Source: Mucilaginibacter mallensis | GTDB taxonomy: Bacteria > Bacteroidota > Bacteroidia > Sphingobacteriales > Sphingobacteriaceae | Direction of reading: 5' to 3' | NCBI RefSeq assembly: GCF_900105165.1 | Contig: NZ_LT629740.1 | Location: forward strand, 186,001-250,000 | Length of the DNA: 64,000 nucleotides | Shown here: positions 52,547-61,194 of the stretch, piece after piece | How positions within the stretch are numbered: the first letter of the stretch is position 1 | Layout: every line of letters starts with the position of its first letter | The notes under the pieces: model-generated | Told to the model about the DNA's origin: nothing | The model's database searches: none | Seen by the model: only the letters and a program-made list of their open reading frames with translations | Made by a program: the position numbers and the translations under genes

Positions 52547-53245
52547 TTATGCCATTAATATGTCCACGTTATAATTTATAAACAGTCCGCTTTCAATTAC
52601 GCCTGTTATTGATTTTATTTTGATCTCCATATCATCATCAATGTCATCAAAATGAGCGTCGAGCACCATATTACCGTTTTCAGTAATAATGGGGCCGTCC
52701 TTACCTTTTGCGGGCCTTATCAGCAAGCTAGTTGCCCCTATTTTTCTTAGTTCGTCTTCCACATGCAATAAAGCAGCCGGGAAAACCTCTATCGGTACAG
52801 GGAAATTGGTTCCTAATTTTTTTACCTGTTTACTGTCATCAATAATAATATAATTAACAGGACTGGAGCTGATCAGCAATTTTTCCTTGAACATTGCCCC
52901 GCCTCTGCCCTTTATCAAACTGTGCTTAGGGTCAACTTCATCGGCACCATCAAACAGCCAGTCGGGTTTATTTTCGTACAAGGTAGTTAAAGGTATGCCC
53001 AGTTTACTGCAAAACAGCGAAATTTCAATAGAGGTAGGGATAGCTTTTATAGTCAGCTGTTCTTCCTTTATCCTTTTTGCAATGGCTAATAAAGCCACAT
53101 AAACTGTTGAACCCGAACCCACTCCTAATATATCGCCATCCTTAACCTTTGCAGCTATTGCATCGGCAACTTTTTGTTTGCCTTCAAGGTTGATAATGGT
53201 ATCAGACCAAGCCAGATTTTTTAGAAGATCGCTTTGCCAGTTCAT
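52547..53245 (-). CDS. rpiA: Ribose-5-phosphate isomerase A
   Basis: 232 aa. It interconverts ribulose-5-phosphate and ribose-5-phosphate. Motifs are GVGSGSTVYVALLAI (phosphate loop), DGADEVDPKHSLIKGRGGA with the catalytic Asp/Lys region, and the C-terminal SGLFIN. The start MNWQSDLLKNLAWSDTI lies 110 bp after tkt, a gap filled by word palindrome W5. Confidence 0.93.
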   Translation of the reverse strand: MNWQSDLLKNLAWSDTIINLEGKQKVADAIAAKVKDGDILGVGSGSTVYVALLAIAKRIKEEQLTIKAIPTSIEISLFCSKLGIPLTTLYENKPDWLFDGADEVDPKHSLIKGRGGAMFKEKLLISSSPVNYIIIDDSKQVKKLGTNFPVPIEVFPAALLHVEDELRKIGATSLLIRPAKGKDGPIITENGNMVLDAHFDDIDDDMEIKIKSITGVIESGLFINYNVDILMA

Positions 53246-53352
53246 TTGTTAGTATCAGGTATTTAGTATCAAGTATCAGGACCTTTTTATATAGACAGTA
53301 GCAAATACCAGGGTGAAGTTGTCTTGCTACCTGATACTTGCTACTTGATACT
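53246..53352. repeat. Word-type palindrome between tkt and rpiA (W5)
   Basis: The left half (53250-53281) contains AGTATCAGGTATTTAGTATC and AAGTATCAGG. The right half (53324-53352) contains the complements (TACCTGATACTTG, TACTTGATACT). It fills the gap inside the pentose phosphate operon, where a terminator would interrupt expression. Confidence 0.75.
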
Positions 53353-53355
53353 CAA

Positions 53356-55365
53356 TTATAATAATGCTTTCGCTCTTTTTACTACGTTATCAACTGTAAA
53401 GCCGAAGTGTTTGTACAGGTCATCTGCCGGAGCTGATTCACCGAATGTTTCCATTCCTAACATATCGCCTTCGTCGGTAGTGTATTTATGCCAGCCCATT
53501 GGGGATGCCATTTCAACAGCTAAACGTTTTCTGTATGCTTTAGGGAATACCGACTCTTTGTAAGCAGCATCCTGTTTCTCAAATAATTCCCATGATGGCA
53601 TGCTTACCACGCGGGTTGAGATACCTTCGGCCTCAAGTTTAACCTGTGCTTCCATAATTAAAGCAACTTCTGAACCTGTTGCTATTAATATCAGGTCAGG
53701 GTTTTTGCTGGCCTCAGACAATACGTAAGCACCTTTTGCAAGATTTGTTGCTTTGCCATATTTATCCTGATCTAATATAGGTAATCCCTGGCGGGTGAAT
53801 ACCAATACAACCGGGCCGCCTTTGTGCTCAACGGCTACTTTCCATGCTTGTACAGTTTCGTTTGCATCAGCAGGGCGTATAACAGTGATACGTGGTATTG
53901 AACGTAATGAAGCTAATTGCTCAACCGGCTGGTGAGTTGTACCATCTTCACCTAAGCCAATACTATCGTGAGTATAAACAAATATCGGGCTGATCTTCAT
54001 GATGGATGCCAAACGGATCGGCGGGCGCATATATTCAGAGAACATCAGGAATGTTGCACCGAAAGGAATAACGCCTGCTGTTAAAGCCATACCATTTAAT
54101 GCTGAACCCATAGCATGCTCGCGGATACCGAAGTGGAAGTTACGGCCTGCTCTGTTTTCAGATGTAAATGAATCGAAATTCTTTAAGTTGGTTTCTGTTG
54201 ACGGAGCTAAATCGGCTGCGCCACCAATTAAATAAGGTATTTTATCGGCAAGAGCATTTAAGGCTTTACCTGATGCAACACGTGTTGCCATTTTAGGATC
54301 TGTTGGCTTAAAAGTTGGCAATGAATCTGCCCATCCTTTAGGTAACTCACCTTTAACTGCTGTTTCGTATTCCGCAGCCAGTTCAGGGTATTGTGCTTTA
54401 TAATCAGCAAATAGTTTATTCCATTTATCTTCTTTAGCGATACCTTTTTCGCCAGCTTTGTGGTAGAAATCTAAAACTTCAGCAGGTACGTTAAATGATT
54501 TATCAGGATCGAAGCCAAAGAATTCTTTAACCAGTTTAATCTCGTCAGCTCCCAGTGGCGCGCCATGTGAACCAGCAGTGCCTGATTTGTTAGGGCTGCC
54601 ATAAGCAATCAATGAACGTACGTTTATTAACGATGGTTTTTGTTTTTCGGCCCTGGCGTTGGTTATAGCCAGTTCCAAAGCGTGAACATCGTTAACATCA
54701 GTAACATCCTGTACATGCCAGCCATATGCGCGGAAACGTGCGCTTACATCTTCGTTAAAGGTAATGTCTGTAGAACCTTCTATCGAGATGTGATTGTTAT
54801 CGTACAAATAAATGATGTTGCCTAACTCCAGGTGGCCTGCTAATGAAGCAGCTTCAGAAGTTACACCTTCCATCATATCGCCATCACTAACTATAGCATA
54901 TACACTATAATCAAAAATATCGAAGTTCGGTTTGTTGTAACGTGCTGCTAAGTGTTTTTGTGCGATAGCGAAACCTACGCCATTTGCAAAGCCCTGACCC
55001 AGCGGGCCGGTAGTAACATCAACACCAGGGCACAGGCCGTATTCCGGGTGGCCCGCAGTTTTGCTGTTTAACTGGCGGAAATCTTCGATATCATTTAAGG
55101 TCAGATCGTAACCGGTTAGGTATAAAAAACTGTACTGTAAAATACAAGCGTGGCCGCATGAAAGGATAAACCTGTCGCGGTTAGCCCAATGCGGGTTTTT
55201 AGGGTTGTAATTTAAAACCTTTGACCAAAGTACATGGCCCATTGGCGCAAGCGCCATGGCTGTACCAGGGTGACCTGAATTTGCTTTCTGTACAGCGTCT
55301 GCTGATAAAATCCGAACGGTGTTTATTCCAAGTTCTTCGATGCTTGGGATTGCGATTGTATCCAT
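53356..55365 (-). CDS. tkt: Transketolase
   Basis: 669 aa, full length single-chain enzyme. It transfers two-carbon units among pentose, heptose and tetrose phosphates using thiamine diphosphate. The ThDP-binding region GDGDMMEGVTSEAASLAG..DNNHIS is complete. Histidines at GHACILQ and TAGSHGAPLG and the pyrimidine-domain motif GIREHAMGSALNGMAL are present. It lies 40 bp downstream of the ROK kinase and 110 bp upstream of rpiA. Confidence 0.95.
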   Translation of the reverse strand: MDTIAIPSIEELGINTVRILSADAVQKANSGHPGTAMALAPMGHVLWSKVLNYNPKNPHWANRDRFILSCGHACILQYSFLYLTGYDLTLNDIEDFRQLNSKTAGHPEYGLCPGVDVTTGPLGQGFANGVGFAIAQKHLAARYNKPNFDIFDYSVYAIVSDGDMMEGVTSEAASLAGHLELGNIIYLYDNNHISIEGSTDITFNEDVSARFRAYGWHVQDVTDVNDVHALELAITNARAEKQKPSLINVRSLIAYGSPNKSGTAGSHGAPLGADEIKLVKEFFGFDPDKSFNVPAEVLDFYHKAGEKGIAKEDKWNKLFADYKAQYPELAAEYETAVKGELPKGWADSLPTFKPTDPKMATRVASGKALNALADKIPYLIGGAADLAPSTETNLKNFDSFTSENRAGRNFHFGIREHAMGSALNGMALTAGVIPFGATFLMFSEYMRPPIRLASIMKISPIFVYTHDSIGLGEDGTTHQPVEQLASLRSIPRITVIRPADANETVQAWKVAVEHKGGPVVLVFTRQGLPILDQDKYGKATNLAKGAYVLSEASKNPDLILIATGSEVALIMEAQVKLEAEGISTRVVSMPSWELFEKQDAAYKESVFPKAYRKRLAVEMASPMGWHKYTTDEGDMLGMETFGESAPADDLYKHFGFTVDNVVKRAKALL

Positions 55366-55405
55366 TTTTATTAAACTTATAGTATAATGTATTTGATTAG
55401 GTGAC

Positions 55406-56170
55406 TTATTTTGTTGCTGCCGACAACGTTTCTGTTATGGGTTCTTCATTCATCGTCCATAGCCTGGCCCCGCCTTTTATCCCGTCTTCATTTGTAACGA
55501 TCTTCATATTCGCATCCAATGGAAAGGTAAGCTTATCAGCATTCCCACCGCCTATATACAAAGTGTCGTAATTGAATACTGTTTTCAAAACTTCAAAAAC
55601 TTTTTGCATCCGCTCGTTCCATTTCTTTTTTCCTTCAGCTTCAAGTGCCCGCTCGCCAATGTAGTCGTCGTAGGTAACTGCTTTTTTTTCTTTTTTGCTA
55701 ATAGGGTGGTGTGCTATCTCCAGGTGCGGCAGTAAATGGCCATCCATTAATAAGGCTGTGCCAAAACCGGTACCTAAAGTTAGCACCATTTCAAAGCCTT
55801 TGCCGGTAACTACACCAAGGCCCTGCATATCGGCATCATTAACAACTTTGGCGGGTTTGCCTAGTTCTGCTTCAAGTTTTTTACTCAGGTCAAAATCTTT
55901 CCAGGCCTCGTTGCCCAGGTTTGGTGCCGTTTTAATTACGCCATTTCTAACATAGCCAGGGAAACCAACTGATATGTTGGTGTATTCCGGAAAATTTTTG
56001 ATAAGGGTTTTTATTGCTTCCATCATATTTTCAGGCGTAGAGGGCATTGGCGTTACTATTTTTTCATAAGCCATTTGCAATTTACCTTCACTATTTAAAA
56101 TAGTAGCTTTTATATGAGAGCCTCCGATATCGATGGAAAGAACCTGTAATTGCGCAGAAGAATTTTTCAT
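55406..56170 (-). CDS. ROK-family glucokinase (polyphosphate glucokinase-like)
   Basis: 254 aa. N-terminal phosphate loop LSIDIGGSHIKATIL, sugar/catalytic region VVNDADMQGLGVVTGKGFEMVLTLGTGFGTAL with catalytic Asp in NDAD, as in the ppGK branch of ROK kinases. The ROK zinc-cysteine motif is not apparent, again like ppGK. It probably phosphorylates glucose with ATP or polyphosphate. It is the first gene of the operon and so supplies glucose-6-phosphate to zwf. Confidence 0.85.
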   Translation of the reverse strand: MKNSSAQLQVLSIDIGGSHIKATILNSEGKLQMAYEKIVTPMPSTPENMMEAIKTLIKNFPEYTNISVGFPGYVRNGVIKTAPNLGNEAWKDFDLSKKLEAELGKPAKVVNDADMQGLGVVTGKGFEMVLTLGTGFGTALLMDGHLLPHLEIAHHPISKKEKKAVTYDDYIGERALEAEGKKKWNERMQKVFEVLKTVFNYDTLYIGGGNADKLTFPLDANMKIVTNEDGIKGGARLWTMNEEPITETLSAATK

Positions 56171-56217
56171 TAAGATGTGAGTTCAAGGAATATACAGCAG
56201 GATTACCCCTGTTGGTA

Positions 56218-56225
56218 TACAAATA
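56218..56225 (-). promoter_or_regulatory. Possible -7 box of pentose phosphate operon
   Basis: Minus-strand GATATTTG (seven of eight matches to TAnnTTTG) about 48 bp upstream of the ROK start. I could not find a convincing -33 box. The remaining gap to 56474 is AT-rich and otherwise featureless. Confidence 0.35.
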
Positions 56226-56474
56226 TCATATTTTTAATAATAAATAAATGTTAATTTATATGTTATTTATCGCATGGCAAATAAACACTATAATGAATAA
56301 GATTTATAGCCTATTTGTTTTTTAATATGAGGTCGTCTCCTGCTTTTTACATAGGAATTGCAAAAGTGCAATATTAACAATTATAAGTGTATAAACAACA
56401 ATAATCATTTGATTGCCGCAAGATGTTGCGAAAGTAATATTGTTTTCGGGAAGTAGTATGCGAAAGCGGTAATT

Positions 56475-56756
56475 TTAAAATTTCAGGTTGCTTTTTACCC
56501 ATTTTTGCACTTCTTCCTGTACCAGGATATCGGCGGGTAATTTATCGTGAATAAGCTTTTCTATTTTATTGCCGGTGTTTGAGAAACGGTAGTCCCAAAG
56601 TATCATGAGCCTGTTTACAAGGTATACCATTTCATTGCCTTCTTCGCGGTTAAAAGAGGTGCCATCGGGTTTCCCGTTTACGTGAGGATCATTATGCGGG
56701 TAAACGCTCCACTTGTAATCGGAATAATGCAAATTTCTTCTTGAAAACAAGATCAT
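56475..56756 (-). CDS. Small conserved Bacteroidota protein, unknown function
   Basis: 93 aa, soluble, no signal peptide. The central motif NREEGNEMVYLVNRLM and C-terminal helix (EEVQKWVKSNL) recall a family of ~90-aa hypothetical proteins I remember from Bacteroidota genomes. The Asn/Pro-rich start (YPHNDPHVNGKPDGTSF) is also shared by that family as I recall it. No function is known. It stands alone. Confidence 0.65.
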   Translation of the reverse strand: MILFSRRNLHYSDYKWSVYPHNDPHVNGKPDGTSFNREEGNEMVYLVNRLMILWDYRFSNTGNKIEKLIHDKLPADILVQEEVQKWVKSNLKF

Positions 56757-56864
56757 ATGGCGTATAAATTTCAGTAAATGTACTGATAATTAATGGGTTT
56801 TGTATGTATTTTGTATAGCGAGGGGTTGGAAACAATATGCGAAAGTTAAAGTGCTGGCCTTGTG

Positions 56865-57112
56865 CGATTCCCGCCCTGGGGCGGGGCAGGGTGGGGTTTC
56901 GTCAGGCTGATAATTACTGGGTTTGTATTTATTTTTATAGCGATGGATTTGAGACCATGGGTGTCCGGGAGATCAACAAAGCGTAGGTCGGTGCGATTCC
57001 TCCCCTCGGGAAGGTGCAGGAAGGGGTTGATTGAAATAGCCTGATTTAGCGTATAGACCCCTCCCTGCCACTTCACAATCAGCCGCACCCCTCCCAGGGG
57101 AGGGAATCTCTA
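56865..57112. repeat. GC-rich repeat cluster
   Basis: Two direct starts TGTGCGATTCCC (about 56869) and GTGCGATTCCTCCCC (about 56990) are answered by complements CCCTCCCTGCCACTTC and GCACCCCTCCCAGGGGAGGGAAT (57060-57110). It is related to 45070-45172. The words spell out readable frames on both strands, but I do not consider them genes. Confidence 0.65.
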
Positions 57113-57131
57113 AGTCAATAATAGATTAAAC

Positions 57132-57169
57132 AAAAAAGGGTGATGCTATTTTTAGCATCACCCTTTTTT
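57132..57169. terminator. Bidirectional terminator after DUF6515 gene
   Basis: A perfect 17-bp stem AAAAAAGGGTGATGCTA (57132-57148) pairs with 57153-57169 around four T residues. Located 24 bp after the DUF6515 stop. Confidence 0.9.
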
Positions 57170-57192
57170 AAATGTTATTTATAATCCCGGTA

Positions 57193-58209
57193 TTAATTAC
57201 CGTTTGGATCGCCCTGGTTTTGGCCCTGGTCACCCTGATCAGGCAGGCCTACAATTTTATAGGTCTTATTTCCATTAGGATCAACCAAAACTTTGAAGTA
57301 AACACCATCAGGTGAAATGTAAAGCTTATCGCCATTGATATTTATCTTTCTGCAGTTTGGAGGTAATTGGGTAACAATATCACCTATTTGCGGTGCAGCA
57401 GGGGCATTGTTAACATCGCCGCCGCTATCATCGGTGGTTAATTCACCATCCTTACCGGCAACCTGGTAGCTTAGTGAGCCATCATCCTTAGTGATAGGCT
57501 CATAATAAACACCATCAGCCTCGTAATATTGCTGACCGTTGATCACGATTGATTGCGCGTTTGATGGTAAAGTAGTTACCTCAGCACCAACGGGTGGTTC
57601 AACAACGGTGTACTGATCATTGTCATACTGATAAAATAAGCCACCACTGTAAAAATACTGGTAATCACCATAATAAAAAGGATAATAACCATAAGGCAAA
57701 TAGCCGATGCTAAAGCCTAACCTTGGCGCGTAGTAGCTGCCATAATAGCCATGGTTATAATGATAAGCAGTATTACCAGGTAAATAGCCACCACGATAAG
57801 CTACAACAGCATGGTTGTGGCCATAAACAGAGCTTGGGTAAGTGCGGTATGCAGTAACACCGGTACGTGCCGGAACACCTACATGGCCGCCGTAGTTTGG
57901 CCTTGCAATAATGCTTCTTTGCGTATTTGAGTTAGGGCGTTGTGCGTAATTACTGTGCCCGGCTGTGTTAGCATTATTTGTGCGTGTTGATGGAGTGCTG
58001 TAACTGCGTGGCGCAGATGATGTTCTTGGTGCAGATGGTGCAACAGATACATGGCCGCCGCCACCACCTCCGCCCCCGCCACCGGCAGGACGACCACCGC
58101 CGCCACCACCACCTGAATGATCGTGCTGAGCACTTGCAGGGATGGCTAATGCCAGGCATAACATACCGCTTAAAGCAGTAGCTGATAGATATTTATATAT
58201 ACTTTTCAT
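57193..58209 (-). CDS. DUF6515-type secreted protein with Gly-rich region
   Basis: 338 aa. Signal peptide (LSATALSGMLCLALAIPASA), a Gly-rich low-complexity segment (about 30-53), a Ser/Thr/Arg-rich linker, a Tyr/Gly-rich segment (LPYGYYPFYYGDYQYFYSGG), then two copies of a ~45-residue unit: VTTLPSNAQSIVINGQQYY and VTQLPPNCRKININGDKLY, each followed by GVYY/GVYF and a Y-x-V/I strand. The repeat unit matches DUF6515. Likely exported; role unknown. Monocistronic. Confidence 0.75.
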   Translation of the reverse strand: MKSIYKYLSATALSGMLCLALAIPASAQHDHSGGGGGGGRPAGGGGGGGGGGHVSVAPSAPRTSSAPRSYSTPSTRTNNANTAGHSNYAQRPNSNTQRSIIARPNYGGHVGVPARTGVTAYRTYPSSVYGHNHAVVAYRGGYLPGNTAYHYNHGYYGSYYAPRLGFSIGYLPYGYYPFYYGDYQYFYSGGLFYQYDNDQYTVVEPPVGAEVTTLPSNAQSIVINGQQYYEADGVYYEPITKDDGSLSYQVAGKDGELTTDDSGGDVNNAPAAPQIGDIVTQLPPNCRKININGDKLYISPDGVYFKVLVDPNGNKTYKIVGLPDQGDQGQNQGDPNGN

Positions 58210-58450
58210 GATAATAAAAAATTAACGTAAAGCAGTACCTAATAATTTAGCTTTATATAGTCATAGACTATTGGTTATGCAAACGGTTTAATACTGGTTT
58301 AATTATAAATATACTCAAAAAGCAGACCAGTATTGATGTTTTTTGTTTTAATTACACCGGGTTTACAAAACCAAACTAAATAGGTGAGGCTAAAGTAATA
58401 TTAATATGTTAATTACCTATATTACGTAAATGATTTATTACAATGCTACA

Positions 58451-59641
58451 CTAAACAAAGTCAAGGCCGGCAAAGTTGTGTGTAAGTATTTGGCTGTTGT
58501 TCACATTGAGCCACTTATCTAAAAGTGTGGCATAAACATCCCTGAAATCTATTTGGTATTTTAAGTCGCCGTTATCCAGCGTAGCTAAATCGGGGGCTTC
58601 ATTATAGATGCCCGGTTTTTTAAGCTTACCACCATAAATAAGGATATTGTTTGCTGTACCATGGTCGGTACCGTTGCTGGCATTTTGCTCAACGCGGCGG
58701 CCAAATTCAGAGAAGGTCATTACCAGGGTATCGTCAAGTTTTCCGCTTTGTTTAAGGTCTTTTATAAAGGCGGCAACTCCATCGCCATAAATTTTTAACT
58801 GCCTGCCCTGCTGGTTTTGCTGCCCAACATGCGTATCAAAACCGCTTAGCGACACATAATAAACCCTTGTTTTCAACCCCGAGTTTATAAATTTTGATAC
58901 CGTTTTAAGTTGATTGGCAAAGGGGGTAGCGGGATAATCGGCAGTTACTTTATAGGTTTTGGAGGTATTTTGGATATAATCAGCCGATGAATAGGTTTCT
59001 ATCATGGTTTTATACAGATAGCCCAGGTTGTCCTCGTTTAAATCAGCGTTGTTATGGTCATGCACCAGGTCCTTAAAAAAAGGTTCGCGAGTGGTTTGGT
59101 ATAGTTTGTTGGGATCCTGTACGGCGATGCCCTTCATTTTGGCGCCTTTCATGGCTAATGAGAGTGTATCATCAACCTCAATAGCCGAATAGGAATTCTG
59201 ACAGTTTGAATCAAGGTAGCGGCCTATCCAGCCTGTGGTTAAAAACTGATTGGCATCACTACCGGTTTGCCATATATCCATTGAGCGGAAATGGGAGCGA
59301 TCGGGGTTTGGGTAGCCTACCGAGTTGATGATGTTCATCCAGCCCTGGTCATAAATTTCCTTTAAGGCTGATAGGTTAGGGTTCAGACCCTGCATATCAT
59401 TCAGTGTAAGAATATCTGTTTTATTTATGGCGATGGTATTCCGCTTTTGATAATAGATATCATTACCATAAGGTATAATGGTATTTAACCCATCATTACC
59501 GCCGGAGAGCTGTATGATCACCAGGTTTTTATACCCGCTTAGCTCACTCATGGCCATAGCTTCCAAAGGCTTCAGAAAAGCCGGCATCAAAAATGCGCCC
59601 GATACTATTGCACTGCTCTTTATAAAACTTCTTCTTTTCAT
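58451..59641 (-). CDS. DUF1501 protein with twin-arginine signal
   Basis: 396 aa. The N-terminus MKRRSFIKSSAIVSGAFLMPAF has the twin-arginine pattern, so it is probably exported folded. The body fits DUF1501 (VIIQLSGGNDGLNTIIPY, SLSGFDTHVGQQNQQ, VMTFSEFGRRVEQNASNGTDHGTANNI), a sulfatase-like/alkaline-phosphatase-superfamily fold. DUF1501 genes are regularly paired with DUF1800 genes; here two lie upstream. Function of the pair is unknown. Confidence 0.88.
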   Translation of the reverse strand: MKRRSFIKSSAIVSGAFLMPAFLKPLEAMAMSELSGYKNLVIIQLSGGNDGLNTIIPYGNDIYYQKRNTIAINKTDILTLNDMQGLNPNLSALKEIYDQGWMNIINSVGYPNPDRSHFRSMDIWQTGSDANQFLTTGWIGRYLDSNCQNSYSAIEVDDTLSLAMKGAKMKGIAVQDPNKLYQTTREPFFKDLVHDHNNADLNEDNLGYLYKTMIETYSSADYIQNTSKTYKVTADYPATPFANQLKTVSKFINSGLKTRVYYVSLSGFDTHVGQQNQQGRQLKIYGDGVAAFIKDLKQSGKLDDTLVMTFSEFGRRVEQNASNGTDHGTANNILIYGGKLKKPGIYNEAPDLATLDNGDLKYQIDFRDVYATLLDKWLNVNNSQILTHNFAGLDFV

Positions 59642-59644
59642 CGT

Positions 59645-59733
59645 AGCCCCCTAACCCCCTAAAGGGAGAATTATTGTTTAACATACATTACTAACGACCC
59701 TCCATTTTTTCCCCTTTAGGGGGCTGGGGGGTT
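59645..59733. repeat. GC-rich inverted repeat filling DUF1800-DUF1501 gap
   Basis: AGCCCCCTAACCCCCTAAAG (from 59645) and CCCCTTTAGGGGGCTGGGGG (from 59711) are imperfect inverted copies. They occupy essentially the whole 90-bp space between the stop of one gene and the start of the next on the minus strand. Confidence 0.75.
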
Positions 59734-61114
59734 AACAAAGCTGGTATTCTGGTGTTGAAACTATTTGTATTATCGTATCCTTAATATTTGCAGCCTGGTT
59801 TACTTGGGCAATAACTGCCGGGTTTAATTTGGGCTCCAGCATAAATTCTGCTATTTGTATTTTTGATGTATCTTCAGGTATTTCTTTTAAAAACTTATTC
59901 CAGTTGGGCTGTGCCTGTACTCTTTTTATTACATTCATTTGCTGTTTGCGTACCGATGCCAGGTAAGCCTCATCGCCGGGATCAACCTTTCCGGTAAAAT
60001 CAATTACGCCTGCATTTAAAATAATGGATGGCATTTTCATCCGGTACATCAGCGATGAACTGTCAATCCAATTTTTACCACCCGGCCAGCCAGCTACATT
60101 TGGCGGGCGAAATAATAATTGCCCCAGTGTACGCTGAAACTGCATCAAAACATCAGGGTTTTGATAGGTAATATAAAATTGCCTGTTCAAGCCTGTTAAA
60201 AATTCAACAGGCGATTTTACCAGGTTGCCAATATTTTTATCGTCATAAAACCAGTTGGATTGAAAAACAAATTCAAGCAAAGGCTTTATCTCGTAATTTG
60301 ATTTATAAAACACATTAGCCATCTGACTGATATGTTCAGCATCAGGCACATCATTTACCAGGTAGCGGTATAGTTTTGTGCTGATAAATTCGGCGGTTTT
60401 TTTGTGCGAGAAGATGATCTCTATGATATCCTCACCACAAAAATTGCCGGTTTGGCCCATGAATGTTTTTGGCCCATCATCATGTGCTTTTGGCCTGAAG
60501 GTGTAATCTCCCGTTTTACCATCATAAGCCCAGCCTGTAAACGCGCGTGCCGATTCTTTTACATCGTGCTCAGTATAATTACCCCTACCAATAGTAAAAA
60601 GTTCCATTAGCTCGCGGGCGAAATTTTCATTAGGGTGGCCCTTTTGGTTTTGCTGGTTATTTAAAAATTGCAGCATCCCCGGGCTTTGCGAAACCTGTAA
60701 CAACATGGTTTTAAAATTACCCAGTGCATTTTCACGCTCAATATTATTAAGCTGCTGTTCATAATAAGCATTGCCAATATTGCAGGCAAAATGATTATGC
60801 CAAAAAAGGGTCATCTTCTCCCTTAGCTGGGCATCGGTAGTACTTAATTGGGTTATCCAGGCCAGGTTAAGCGCTTTATCCTGCGTATTTCTTTCTTCCT
60901 GTATCCTGATTTTTTCCTCGTCGGTTTTATTAGTCTGTGGGCGCAGGTCAATATTTTCAGTTAGTATAGTTATAGGATGAATGTCGGCGGAAGCCTTAAA
61001 AAGTTTTCTGACAGCTTTATTCGCCGACCAGTTCTCATGATCGTGCAAGTCTTCAAAGCGGATGCCAAAGCCGGCCCTGGCATATAAGTGTTTGATATTT
61101 CTTGCGTTACTCAT
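59732..61114 (-). CDS. DUF1800 protein (second of tandem pair)
   Basis: 460 aa with the DUF1800 signatures HLYARAGFGIRFEDL, LREKMTLFWHNHFACN, NENFARELMELFTIGRGNYT and GWPGGKNWIDSSSLMYRM. It has no obvious signal peptide. It is a close paralogue of the gene at 61195: the segment QFLNNQQNQKGHPNENFARE and its continuation is identical in both. Operon order is DUF1800, DUF1800, DUF1501. Function unknown. Confidence 0.88.
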   Translation of the reverse strand: MSNARNIKHLYARAGFGIRFEDLHDHENWSANKAVRKLFKASADIHPITILTENIDLRPQTNKTDEEKIRIQEERNTQDKALNLAWITQLSTTDAQLREKMTLFWHNHFACNIGNAYYEQQLNNIERENALGNFKTMLLQVSQSPGMLQFLNNQQNQKGHPNENFARELMELFTIGRGNYTEHDVKESARAFTGWAYDGKTGDYTFRPKAHDDGPKTFMGQTGNFCGEDIIEIIFSHKKTAEFISTKLYRYLVNDVPDAEHISQMANVFYKSNYEIKPLLEFVFQSNWFYDDKNIGNLVKSPVEFLTGLNRQFYITYQNPDVLMQFQRTLGQLLFRPPNVAGWPGGKNWIDSSSLMYRMKMPSIILNAGVIDFTGKVDPGDEAYLASVRKQQMNVIKRVQAQPNWNKFLKEIPEDTSKIQIAEFMLEPKLNPAVIAQVNQAANIKDTIIQIVSTPEYQLC

Positions 61115-61194
61115 CCTGTATTTTGTTAAATAGGACTATATAAAATCAAAGTGGTTTAACTGGTAGTTAATAAATCTCCATTTATTATTTGGCA

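Noticed and set aside
56846..57088. Open frames over the GC-rich repeat cluster
   Set aside because: Their translations consist of repeat words and have no family features.
57879..58181. Open frames on both strands over the Gly-rich part of the DUF6515 gene
   Set aside because: They are products of GC-rich glycine codons in other frames, with low-complexity translations.
59645..59733. The repeat between DUF1800 and DUF1501 as a terminator
   Set aside because: No T-run follows the palindrome on the minus strand and the genes are expected to be co-transcribed.
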